Shown one piece after another: positions 33,412 through 43,704 of a stretch of 64,000 bases of DNA. Position numbers and translations under genes: made by a program. How positions within the stretch are numbered: position 1 is the stretch's first letter; each line of letters begins with the position of its first letter. The notes beneath the pieces were generated by a model. The model did no database searches. It saw only the letters and a list, made by a program, of their open reading frames with translations, and had not been told where the DNA came from. This DNA comes from Voacanga thouarsii (Eukaryota > Streptophyta > Magnoliopsida > Gentianales > Apocynaceae): NCBI GenBank assembly GCA_026120185.1, contig JANUWF010001101.1, positions 620,001 through 684,000 on the forward strand. The letters are read 5' to 3'.

Positions 33412-34892
33412 TGATAAGAACTAAATTTATCACTATTTTTCTAGTTATTTAAGGGTAATTTAAGATACTTTTAATGTAATCACTAGGCATATTCTTTTCT
33501 ATTTGACATTTTGCTTGTAGAAAGTACTTTTGACAAATTTGTGCAGATTTAAGTGGATTTCGAGCAAAAAGTAAAAAAATTCCAAAATACACCTGGCGCC
33601 AGGTCTGGTAAATATACCTAGCGCCAAGTCCACTCTGGCCGAACAGAAAAAATAGAGTAAATTTTAGGAGCAAAACAGAACACACCTGGTGCCAGGTGGA
33701 TCAAAGGGACCTCGCGCCAAGTCCATTCTAATCAGAGTTGGCGAATTTCCTTTACTAAGCAGATTTTGAAAATTTTAGTTGGATTCTTTTGGGAACTCTT
33801 TCAACCACGAAGAAGGACTCTTTCAAGCACTTTTTGGCAATTATAACTCTTGTATATACAAGAGAATAACATTGTACAAATTAGTTTTCAAGTTTTCAAT
33901 TCTTCAATATAATATCTTGAGAAAACTCCTAGAGAAATACTAAAATTTAGAATGATCAAGGAGAATTCTTGGAGAAGAAGAGAAGGTTGATCAAGAATGT
34001 TTCAAGGAAGAAGAAAGGATCTTGCTTGTCCATGAGAGATTTTTTTTCCTTTTCTTTGTAATTTATTGATAATTTGATATTAATATTTTAATTGTCTTTA
34101 GAGGATATTCTTTTAGATTCATGATTTTGTATTGCTTTTAGTTCTTTGATCAATATATTTATGTTCTTGGTATTTGATTACTTGAGAATAAGATTTTGTC
34201 GGATTGATTAGTTCTCTTCTAATTAACTTGCAAAACGATGTTAGGAGAGAATGGCCAACTAATTGATTCAATACTAGTTATTCATAACTTGCTTGAAAAA
34301 GAGGTTAAGAGTAAAGACTAAGTAATCAAAGATTAATTGATGATTGCTAGAATATGGATTCATTGACTAATTTCATGATTTAAATCACCTATAACATAGG
34401 GGTTTATATGATGATTGATTTTAATGTATCTTTTGAGTAAGACTGGTGAGATCGATTATATCCATTAAGTTACTTAGAAGATAAGGAATCATAATTGTAA
34501 ACGAAGTGGTTCTACTTTAATCCTTCATGATACCAAGATAATAATTGAGAAAATTACTAGTCAATCATTATTGTGTATTCAATGATTTCTATCTATTTAC
34601 ATGTCTTTTCTCCTTATTCTCACTCATTGATTATCCTTGTGACTTTTTTTGTGTGACTCAATTTTCTCTAATATATTAGGTTAGTAAGTTATTTACTTCT
34701 ATTCCTTTATTTTATTGGCTAAACAATAAGATTTGAGTAAAGTAAGGTAGGAGTCTAAGTTCATATGGATTCAATACTTGTTATTCCCTATACTTGCCCG
34801 TATGTATAGTTTTAATGGTTAGCATTTTAATTAAAACTTGATTAATTGTGTAATTTGTTAGTAATATTTTTTACACTAAAAAGCACACTTCA
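33412..34892 (+). repeat. LTR-E, 3' copy of the LARD-like element
   Basis: It runs from TGATAAGAAC to CACACTTCA and is followed at once by the GCGTA target duplication. Its palindrome at 33589 is a perfect ACCTGGCGCCAGGT, while the 5' copy has lost the CGs there. Confidence 0.92.
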
Positions 34893-34897
34893 GCGTA

Positions 34898-35430
34898 CCA
34901 TGTTTGTTGACAAGAGCCAGCCCGCAAAATAGGAAGCTCTTAGAGTAATCATGAATACTAGGATAGCTAAAGAGGCATCAATTCGCGAGTATATGCTTAA
35001 AATAATTACTCAATTCAAGGAAGCCAAGGTCCTAGGGGCAACAATTGATGCTGAGAGCTAAATTGATACAGATCTTGAGATTTTTCCAAATTTGTATTTT
35101 TAGTTCAAGCTAAATAATAGTATAAACAAGTTGAATATGTCTTTGACTAAGTTGGTGAAAAAACTCTAAGCTGCTGAGAAAATTATGAAGCCTTTTTCAA
35201 AGGTTTTGGTTACTCACTCTGGACCATCTTCTAGAACGAGGGCTTAGCCCAAGAAGTTTAAGAAGAAGAAGGCCCAAAACAATGCAGGAGCCCAACCTAA
35301 GGAATCCAAGCCCAATCCGTCCAAGCCCAACGCCAAGCCCAAGGGCAAGTGCTTCAAGTATGGCAAGAAGGGACACTTTAAAAAAGATTGTTTGGACTTC
35401 TTGGTCAAGTCCTCCTCACGTATTGTCCTA
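34898..35430 (+). pseudogene. gag: LTR-B copia gag, second part
   Basis: Gag resumes directly after the GCGTA duplication. A helix-rich region (about 34898-35200) contains I-R-E-Y-M-L-K and L-G-A-T-I-D, typical of the gag domain of copia elements. A lysine-rich stretch (35250-35340) follows. A zinc knuckle at 35350-35391 reads C-x2-Y-x4-H-x4-C, so the second cysteine is lost. Three or more stops are present. It cannot function. Confidence 0.85.
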
Positions 35431-38400
35431 TATTTGGAGTCTATTTTAATGGTTAGATCATTATACACTTGGTTGTTAATTCTGGAGCCACTGACTATAT
35501 ATGTAACTCTTTGCAAGGGTTCAGCAAGATAAGGCGACTCAGTAAATGAGAGTATGGACTTAGAGTGGACAATGAGCACAAGTGTATGCCGAAGCAGTGA
35601 GAGACTTGAAACTTTTATTTGATTGTAATAGGGTCTTAGCTCTAAAAGATGTTTTATATGTTTCTAGTTTTAAACAGAATTTGATTTCAATTTCAAGATT
35701 GATTAATCAAGGTTATTTTATTTCTTTCCATTCTGGTATTTCAATCAGTAGACATGGAAATATTATTTGTTTTGAAAATATATATGGGAATCTTTTCTAT
35801 ATAAATCCTATTAATTGTCAAATAAATAATATACAGATGGAACCTAACAATTTGAAGAGAAAGGCCACATCAAATAACTCTTATTTATGACACTTAAGAT
35901 TAAAACATATAAATCCTAATCGGATTCAAAGATTAATCCAAAATATGTCTTTAAACTTATTGAAATTTGAAGAACGGCCTCAGTGTGAATCTTGTCTTAA
36001 GGGTAAAATGACCAAAAGGTTCTTTACTCAAAAGATAGAAGGGACCAAAGAAATATTGGAGTTAGTTTATACTGATGTTTGTAATCTTATGAAGTTGGTT
36101 CTTTACTCAAAAGATAGAAGGGACCAAAGAAATATTGGAGTTAGTTTATACTGATGTTTGTAATCTTATGTCTTCACCTACAAGAGGAAGTTATTAATAC
36201 TTCATCACGTTCATAGATAATCACATGTATTTTAGTTATATTTACTTGATGAGGCGCAAGTCTAACTCTTTTGATAAATTCAAGGAGTTTAAGATTGAGA
36301 TGAAGCATCAAACAGGTAAGCTAATCAAAAAGATAAAATCGGATTATGGTGGAGAATATTTCCTTGGTGAATTCAATGATTACTTAGCACATTAGTATAT
36401 AATATCCCAATTAACTGTACTTGGGACTCCCTAGCAGAATGGAGTAGCTGAAAGAAAAAACAGAACGTTAATGGAAATGGTCAGAAGTATGATAAGTCAT
36501 GCAACTCTTCCTATTTCTTTTTAGGGATATGATCTAGAAAGAGCAGCATATATTCTGAACTTGGTGCCTTCCAAGTCAGTACTTAGGACACCCTATGAAA
36601 TGTGGACTAGATGAAAGCCCAGTATGAATCATCTCAAGGTATGGGATTGTCCAGCTTTGTACTGACTAAAGGAAGTAAATTAGATCCAAGATCAGAATTA
36701 TACTATTCCGTAGGGTATCCAAAAGAAACAAGAAGTGAACACTTTTATCATCTCCAAGAGCAAAAGTACTTATAAGTACTTATGCTAGGTACTTGGAGGA
36801 TGAACAGAGTATATCCACTAAGGTTTTGAGTAAGGTGGAATTGGAAGAAGAGTTGAGTGACGCTTCAACTTGTAGTACCCTAATTGAGGAACCAAAAGAT
36901 ATAGAACCAGATGTTTTCATACAAATTGAGTCGCGTCGTGGTGAGAGAATATCTAGGGTTCCTAAGAGATGGACTGGAGAGGCCTTTGAAATAGTCTTCG
37001 ACTATCAAGAACAAAATCCCGCTAAATACGATGAGGCCATTGTTGATGTTGATGCGGACAAATGATAAGTTGCAATGGATGTTGAGATTGAGTCTATGTA
37101 TCTTAATCAAGTCTAGGATCTTATCACTGCACTTGAATGGATTAAACCCATAGAATGCAAGTGGATATACAAGAGAAAGAAAGATAATGATGGAAAGGTA
37201 GAAACCTTTAAAGCAAAGTTGGTTGCAAAAGGTTATACTTAGAAAGAAGGAATTGATTATGAGGACACCTTTTCACCTATTGCTATGCTTAAGTTCATAT
37301 GTATTCTCTTGGCCGTTGCATGTCATTATGACTACAATATATGACAAATAGATGTAAAAATAGTCTTTTTTAATGGCTATCTTAGGAAAAGCATCTATAT
37401 GTTCTAGTCTGAAGGTTTTATTGCAAAAGGTTAAGAACATATGATCTGTAAGCTTAAGAAGTCCATTTATGGACTTAAGCAAATATCACAAATATAGAAC
37501 ATATGTTTTGATAAAATTGTAAAGTTTTATAATTTCATACAAAATGTGGATGAACCATGTATATATATGAAATCAGATGGGAACAATGTGTCATTTATGG
37601 TATTTTATGTAGATGACATTTTGCTCATTAAAAATAATGTAGGGACATTGTTATCTATAAAGGTTTGGTTATCAAGTCAATTTAGTATGAAGGATATGAA
37701 AGCAGCGAGCTATATTCTTGGTATTAAACTTCTTAGAGATAGGAAGTAAAGAAAATCTTAGGACTATCTCAATATACTTATATTGACAATATATTGACTA
37801 GGTTTAGCATGGATCAGTGCAAAAGGGCAATCATACCCTTTAGGCACAGATTGACCTTATCTTCCAAGCAGTATCCTAAGACATAGGAAGAAAATGACAG
37901 GATGAGTAGGATTCTCTATGCCTCAATAGTGAAAAGTCTCATATATGTCATACTTTGTACTAGGTTGGATATTTGTTTTGCAGTAAGCATTGTTAGCAAG
38001 TATTAGTCAAACTCTAGGGAAGAACATTGGCAAGCTATAAAGTATATACTCAAGTACCTAAAGGGAACGAGGGATTATGTGTTAGTTTATAGAGTTGATG
38101 ACTTAGTTTCTACCGATTACATAGACTTAGACTTTCAGGCGGATAAAAATAAAAGAAAATTCACTAATGAATGTCTTCACTTTGTCTGGAGGGTCTATTT
38201 CATAGAGGAGTGTCAAACAATCTTGTATTGCTGATTCTACTACGGAAGCTAAGTATATGGCGGCTTTAAAAAGCTTTTAAAGAAGCGGTTTAACTCCAAA
38301 GTTCCTCATAGAATTTAGAGTTGTGTCACACATAGACATGTCCATAACAATATATTGAAGCTGTGTCACAATGTAAGGAGTGAAGAAACCATAGGAATAG

Positions 38401-38560
38401 CAAGTACATTGAAAAGAAGTATCACTTGATCCAAGAGTTCATCCAAAAACTGAAGATAATTGTTGATTAAATTTCCTCAACAAATAATCTGGCGGATCCA
38501 TTTACCAAGCCTTTGATAAATAAGGTGTTTCGAAGGCACTTAGATGTCATAGGAGTAGGC
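35431..38560 (+). pseudogene. pol: LTR-B copia pol (protease, integrase, RT, RNase H), broken
   Basis: Protease-like sequence near 35470-35500 has S-G-A-T-D-Y in place of D-S-G-A-T. A GAG-pre-integrase part with paired cysteines lies at about 35880-36010. The integrase core runs 36075-36640: the Y-T-D, I-K-S-D-Y-G-G-E-Y and V-A-E-R-K-N blocks are visible, with TAGs in between. A linker (36793-37065) stays open for 90 codons. Reverse transcriptase begins about 37090 and keeps Y-V-D-D at 37606-37617. RNase H ends with L-A-D-P-F-T-K-P-L near 38490-38515. A 74-base stretch of the integrase start is duplicated in tandem. The end is cut at 38560 by LTR-D. Confidence 0.92.
36018..36170. repeat. Perfect 74-base tandem duplication in integrase
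   Basis: Bases 36018-36091 and 36097-36170 are identical over 74 positions, separated by AAGTT (period 79). It lies in the start of the integrase domain and shifts the frame. Confidence 0.95.
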
Positions 38561-39828
38561 TGTTAGAACCCTTACATGCATCAAATATGTATTACACAGC
38601 GGAATTAAAAGAATTCTAGATAAGAGGACCGCATGTATGTGTAATAGTCAGATCAAAAGACAAATAGATATACCTTTCTCGGATATCTCTGATGTTTAAA
38701 AAATTTCAACTGCTGAAAGTGCGATCCAACACAAACCAGAGCTCCACGTCTTTGCTACTGGAGTCTAAGTGTAAGACTCCCTCTAGCAATATCTACACAG
38801 AGGATACTTAATAATTTAGAATTAACTTATTAATTCTTATCAGGATTGGTTAATTAATTCATCAATTAATAAATCCATAGTCAGCAGATCATGAGCTGTA
38901 TCTAATAACACATCATGATCACCTAAGAGTCCAAGAAGTCAAGTGGCTTGACATGAACTATTCAATAACAAATTATAGTGCAATAAATTCCTTTCACCAT
39001 ACAATATCTCATTCGGTTTGAAATACGGAATTAGTATCAATTTCCTCCAGAATAAATATTAATTCTAACTCGAATACATTAGTACTTGTACCAGGAATCT
39101 ACTACTTTACATATATATCAATTGAAATTGTTTTCAATACACAATCACCTTGGTTAAGGATTTCACGAATAGTAATTCCAACAAGTGGTCGTAAGATATT
39201 CGCCTCTACTATTAAGAGTAGTGAATCATTTATTGATCCTCTCAATTACTTTCGTTTACCTCACATTCTATCTGATATCTATTCTATAGGCAACCCTCGA
39301 TCTAGCCTTAGAGATTGGAATCAAAGTACAATACTCAGCAAACAAAGTACCTTGGAGATCTCAAATCTAAGGATACTTACACGTTTACTATAGCGAGATT
39401 CCATCACTAGCATTAAATAGCTATCCACGTGATTATCTCCTAGCTTGGTCATTCAATGTACTCATTCTATTAACAAGCATCCACGTGTTAACTTTGAGTA
39501 TCACAATACTTACGGATGTGAAAACTATTGCTTGAATAGATCAAGAAGTCAGCACGTGCTAGTTTTAATGCATTAATGATGTCATATCTTATTAATATTA
39601 TGACGAAGGATTATTTAAATACTAATACAATATAATATAGTAGGAATCTCACATCATAATCTCTATCATGATTTTCTTAACACAGTATTGTACTAGAGAC
39701 TTTATTTAATAGTTATTTTACCCAAAAGTAAAGAAGACAAACTAAAAGATAAATAATACCTTGTATTATAAAACAAAATGTGTTATATATAAAATACAAG
39801 TGATTACTTCTAGGGCACAACACTGACA
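38561..39828 (-). mobile_element. Solo LTR-D
   Basis: A 1268-base insert with TGTTAGAACC at one end and CACTGACA at the other interrupts the last codons of the LTR-B pol. TAGGC flanks it on both sides (38556-38560 and 39829-39833), a perfect target duplication. Both ends have TG...CA form, so the strand is not proved. The minus strand is preferred because it then starts with TGTTGTGCCCTAGAAG-like sequence, common at the start of plant copia LTRs. No internal region or second LTR is seen. Confidence 0.85.
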
Positions 39829-39861
39829 TAGGCACATATGGACTATCATAGTCCATTTAGT

Positions 39862-39874
39862 GCAAATGAGAGGT
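39862..39874 (+). other. Polypurine tract of LTR-B element
   Basis: GCAAATGAGAGGT directly before TGTTGG is a decayed CAAGTGGGAGATT-type tract, as usual before copia 3' LTRs. Confidence 0.7.
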
Positions 39875-40841
39875 TGTTGGAATGTATGTGCAAAATAGCT
39901 TATGTACTTCTATATTTTTGAAAATTAATAAAAGTTTTATTCATTAATGGTTGTTTATTTATATATATCACACAATAAGGTCTAAGTGTATTAGTAACTA
40001 ATCTACGTGATTGTGTCATGCTTTCATAGTAAGGTGTAGATTATGGGCTACTAACACAAAAGTAAAAAATTATTCTTGATCAATTGATAAAGTTGGGCAC
40101 TATGTCAAGGTTTAGATTATTACAATATGATTTCTTAATGGAGAATTGTTTACCTTTAACCAGTAAGTAGTCCACTCACACTAATAGTATAAGTGTATAT
40201 AGAATACATAGAACTGGACTACGGATAATAATCTTTATCAAAGTACTAAAATAAATAAAGATTGATTTATTGCAACTACTGCGTGGACGAGAGTGTAAGT
40301 TGATAGTCTAATAAAGCTGGACTTGTACACTTTGATGTATGTTGTGTGAGGTCTTATAGCAAAGCCAATAACCTTGTACGTTAGGTGTATAACTCTAGTA
40401 AAATAAGACAGACTTATACAATAAAGTTTCTACATTTCATTATGTGAAGAAATCATCCCATTGTGATTGTCCGGGATAATCTAAAAATTCAGGGCATTGA
40501 AAAACGTAACTAAATATATATGCTTTATGGGTAGCTCTTTGAGATAAGTTGGTAAATACTAGAAGCATGGATTATCGAACTAGCTATCAAAGGATGGTAG
40601 ATGTTATTAAGAAATATGTTAGTACTATTTTTCTATCTCAATGGCGGGTGTTACATAGAGGGGTATTTTTGTCATTTTCCATATAGGTCGAAGACACTAC
40701 ACTTTCAATATTATTCTCGAGAATCAATAATTTTTATATAATGATAAATAGAATATTTAAAATGATTAAAATATAGCTATTTGTTAGTAGGGGTATTTTG
40801 GCCATTTTAGTAGTAAAAAATAATATGTCTTTTGATCTTTA

Positions 40842-42877
40842 TTGTTGGACTGTATGCCCTCTTAGACTAGGTTTCTGATGTAAAATCGAATGTTTTAATA
40901 AAAGAATTTATTTTTAGAAATTTTTTGTCAATTTATTTTTTGTTTGTGCACGATTTTCGTTTGGAACAGACCCATTGTGTTTAAATAAGTGATCCATGTG
41001 AATGGTGGTCTTTCACAGTAAGGTATGGATCATGGGTTATTTAACACATAAACATTTGTTCTTAGCCTATTGATGAGACTGGGAACCTCATCATGTTTAG
41101 GTTATTATGTTATGAATTCCAAATGGGGAATGGCTTACCTTTAACCAGTGAGTAGTCCACTCACTTCATAACACAAGCGTATTTCGAATACGTAGAACAG
41201 GACCTGTAGTAGTGGTTTCTCAAAGTACTATATGGTAGAAACCTAGACTACTACCGTTATAGCGTGGACTAGTACTCTACGACTTGAGTATGAGTTGGTG
41301 GTCTAGCGAAGCTGAAAGCATATACTTTGATTTGCTGTAGTTGAGGTTCTATCGCATGGCCAATATACTTGCATGTTGGGTATGTGTGACTAGTTAGTTA
41401 AGACAGACTTATACAAGATAGTTTCTGCACTATATCGCCCCTTGTGGTTGTCCGAATGGTCTAAATTATCCAGGGCCCTGGGAAACATGACTTGGATGTT
41501 TGCTTTGGGTAGCTCCCTTAGAAAGCGGAAACACTCCAGGAAGTCGTTGACCATTGGACTAGAAGCCTAAGGATGGTAGATGTCATTTAGGGGGGTGTTA
41601 GTACACTTCCTCCTCTCTAAATGTACGGCGATGTGTAGAGGGGTATTTTAGTCATTTCACCTGTAGGTCGGAGACTTTGCGAATGCAGCATTGTCCTTGG
41701 GGTCAATATTTTTTTATGGTGATATTAGGAAATATTTAAAATGTAAAATGCAGCTATTTATATAGTAGGGGTATTTTGGTCATTTTAGCAGCCAAGGCGA
41801 TGTGTTTTTTTGGTCATCGGGATAGCCCGTAAGTCCTAACTATTTTTGGGTTGAGGAATTGGTCTCAGTTGAAGAGGATTTTATTTTATTTTGTTTTATT
41901 TTATTTTATTCAAGAAGTCTAATTTATTATTGGACTGGAATAAAATAAATAAATAAATAAATGAAATAGGAGTTGAGAGAAATTAATTATCTAGTTTATT
42001 TGGTTAATTAATTATTCAGGGCCTAGGTCCAGTATGAATAATTAAGAAATTAACCTGGGCTTAAACTAGGAGAAATAATTAATGTTTAATTATTTATTGT
42101 GTTATTTATATAGGCCCAAGAAATAAATAATTAAAGATTAATTATTATGGTTCATTTGGGCTCATTAATTATTTATTGGGTTACTTATATAAGCCCAGGA
42201 AATAAATAATTAATATTTATTAATTTGGGCCTTTTGGGTCCAAGAAAAATAATAAATATTTATCTGGCCCAATAGCTTGGACCTTAGAGTTTTTTTCCAG
42301 ATACGGTTAAGAGGAATTTAAGGTTAGGCCAAACTGTTTCTCAGGATAACATCCGGGTGTTTTGAAATCCCGGGGATATGTTTATCAGAGATTGAAAGAC
42401 CTAGTTTAGGCTAAAAAAAAAAAAGATAAACAACTCTTTGAAAAGAAAAAACCCTAATTCTTTCCCTAGCCTCAAGCACTCACGTCTCTCTCTTGCTCTC
42501 TCACGTTTCTTCTTCTCGTTTTCTCCATGTTCTTTGCTAACCAATAGCGAGCGAACCAAGGAGAATTGAGACCGTTTATCTTTCCCATTGTGTTCACCAA
42601 CTAGAGGTTAGGCTGAGGAATATCCCGAGAGCTGGAGAGCTAAGCGTCAATGCAAACAAGGCGAAGTCAAAGGTTAGCGGGTGTTCAACCGGAAGCTCCT
42701 TCAAGTGTGCAAAGCGAGACGATTCCAGCCATTCAATCTGTTCCTACACAACCTAGGAGGGTTAAGGAACGAAAAGGTATGATCTTCACGCTTCCGCATG
42801 GCCTTTATGGCTCGTGTTTTATTTTTCTCTCTATTTTTTTTTTCCGTCCATGGCTCCCCTGTTTCTGCGTTCCATCA
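40842..42877 (+). mobile_element. Solo LTR-A, copy 2
   Basis: A 2036-base sequence aligned end to end with 6710-8727 lies inside the 3' LTR-B. CTTTA is present at 40837-40841 and 42878-42882. The 5' LTR-B has the corresponding uninterrupted site near 26638-26650, so the insertion is well supported. No internal region is present. Copy 2 keeps a longer open frame near its end than copy 1. Confidence 0.92.
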
Positions 42878-42883
42878 CTTTAG
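42650..42883 (+). CDS. Short LTR-A open frame, MQTRRSQRLAG start
   Basis: The frame starts at ATG 42650 inside LTR-A, runs through the LTR end at 42877 and stops at 42883 in flanking DNA. The first 45 codons are basic and proline/serine/glutamine-rich (start MQTRRSQRLAGVQPEAP). They are followed by AAAAGGTATGATC, a plausible splice donor at about 42777, after which the frame is T-rich and looks non-coding. Copy 1 has the same start at 8503 but stops early. The R-R-S-Q-R-L phrase resembles basic nuclear-type tails, without a specific family. It may be a leader exon or the start of the element's gag, as in elements where gag begins within the LTR. Both are inference. Confidence 0.35.
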   Translation: MQTRRSQRLAGVQPEAPSSVQSETIPAIQSVPTQPRRVKERKGMIFTLPHGLYGSCFIFLSIFFFRPWLPCFCVPSL

Positions 42884-43631
42884 AGTAGTTAAAATAACCT
42901 TAGTAAATTTATTTACTATATGGACTTGTTGGGTGAATTTATTATTAGAATAATTATTCTAGTGGTCCAATTAATTATTTATTTGGGCTAGAATAATTAA
43001 TTAGGTCAATTTAATTAATTAGTTTATTAATTAATTATCTTGAATAATTTTATATTGGGCTCAAGTAGTTTAATTAGTTAATAAAGAACTAGTTTAATTA
43101 ATTAATTAATTAATTATCTTGGATAATTTTATATTGAACCCAAGTGAATTAATTAATTAATAAATAAAACTATTTAATTAGTCATTGGACTAATTAATAT
43201 TACATGGCCCATTAGGGTTTGATGGGAGCTGCCATGTGTAAAGAAAAAGGAAAAAGAGAAAAAGGAAATAAAAGGAAAATTATGCAAGCCAATTGTCGAG
43301 AAGGAAAAGGAAGCTATTGTTCTAAGTATAAAGGCATCATGCGTCCATCTATTCTACTTTTACTGGTAGAGGTCCATAGTGGTTAAAGATTACTCTAGAA
43401 GGTCAAGAGCTAGCAAACTCGATAAGTGTTTGATACGAAGAAACCGACGGTTAGCTGGGATTCCCACGGAATAAGTAGACGTTCCCATTTAGGAAGCGCC
43501 GTCAAATTCAAATCTAACTCCGATTATTCAAATAAAATGCCCTATAAGTAAGTACTTCTGGATTTTTCCTTGGAAAAAATTTCAATTTGTTGTCTTCTGC
43601 TATGTATTTATTTTTCTTGCAGTCTTTCAAG

Positions 43632-43704
43632 CTGCCTCTACTTCTTCATCCTCATTCCTTGCCCTTTTTCTTTTTCATGATTCTTTGAAAATCAAATCAA
43701 AAAA
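43632..43704. repeat. 72-base direct repeat flanking LTR-B element, right copy
   Basis: Right counterpart of 25592-25663. It begins two bases after the 3' LTR and runs into duplication unit 2 at 43685, where CTTTGAAAATCAAATC joins the unit start. Confidence 0.85.

Larger units (their letters stand above)
29315..34892 (+). mobile_element. Non-autonomous LTR retrotransposon (LARD-like) with LTR-E ends
   Basis: Two LTRs of 1514 and 1481 bases flank a 2.58 kb interior. GCGTA lies at both outer borders (29310-29314 and 34893-34897), a perfect target duplication in the copia gag gene. Behind the 5' LTR is a primer site resembling that for tRNA-Asp, and before the 3' LTR a decayed purine tract. The interior holds only a gag-like remnant and one 190-codon frame. 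I find no protease, integrase or reverse transcriptase, so it had to be moved by proteins of another element. Large LTRs with a non-coding or gag-only interior are the LARD pattern. The primer site points to the Ty3/gypsy Athila/Tat side of the tree, as an inference. Confidence 0.85.
25664..43629 (+). mobile_element. Ty1/copia retrotransposon with LTR-B ends, carrying nested insertions
   Basis: Two related LTRs (25664-27351 and 39875-43629 less its insert) bound a copia interior: tRNA-Met type primer site, gag, integrase, reverse transcriptase, RNase H and a purine tract. Three later insertions lie inside: the LTR-E element at 29315-34892, a solo LTR-D at 38561-39828 and a solo LTR-A at 40842-42877. 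Without them the element is about 9.1 kb. The interior is full of stops. The LTRs have diverged strongly, so this is one of the older insertions. The element sits in the junction between the two trihelix duplication units and is flanked by 72-base direct repeats. Confidence 0.9.
39875..43629 (+). repeat. LTR-B, 3' copy, split by solo LTR-A
   Basis: The LTR is in two parts, 39875-40841 and 42878-43629, which together align with 25664-27351. It starts TGTTGGAATG and ends TTTCA. A splice-donor-like AAGTAAGTACT is kept near 43548. The break at 40841/42878 carries the CTTTA duplication of the inserted LTR-A. Confidence 0.9.

Noticed and set aside
36793..37065. 90-codon frame as a separate gene
   Set aside because: It lies between integrase and reverse transcriptase in the copia pol and is the usual linker of that polyprotein.
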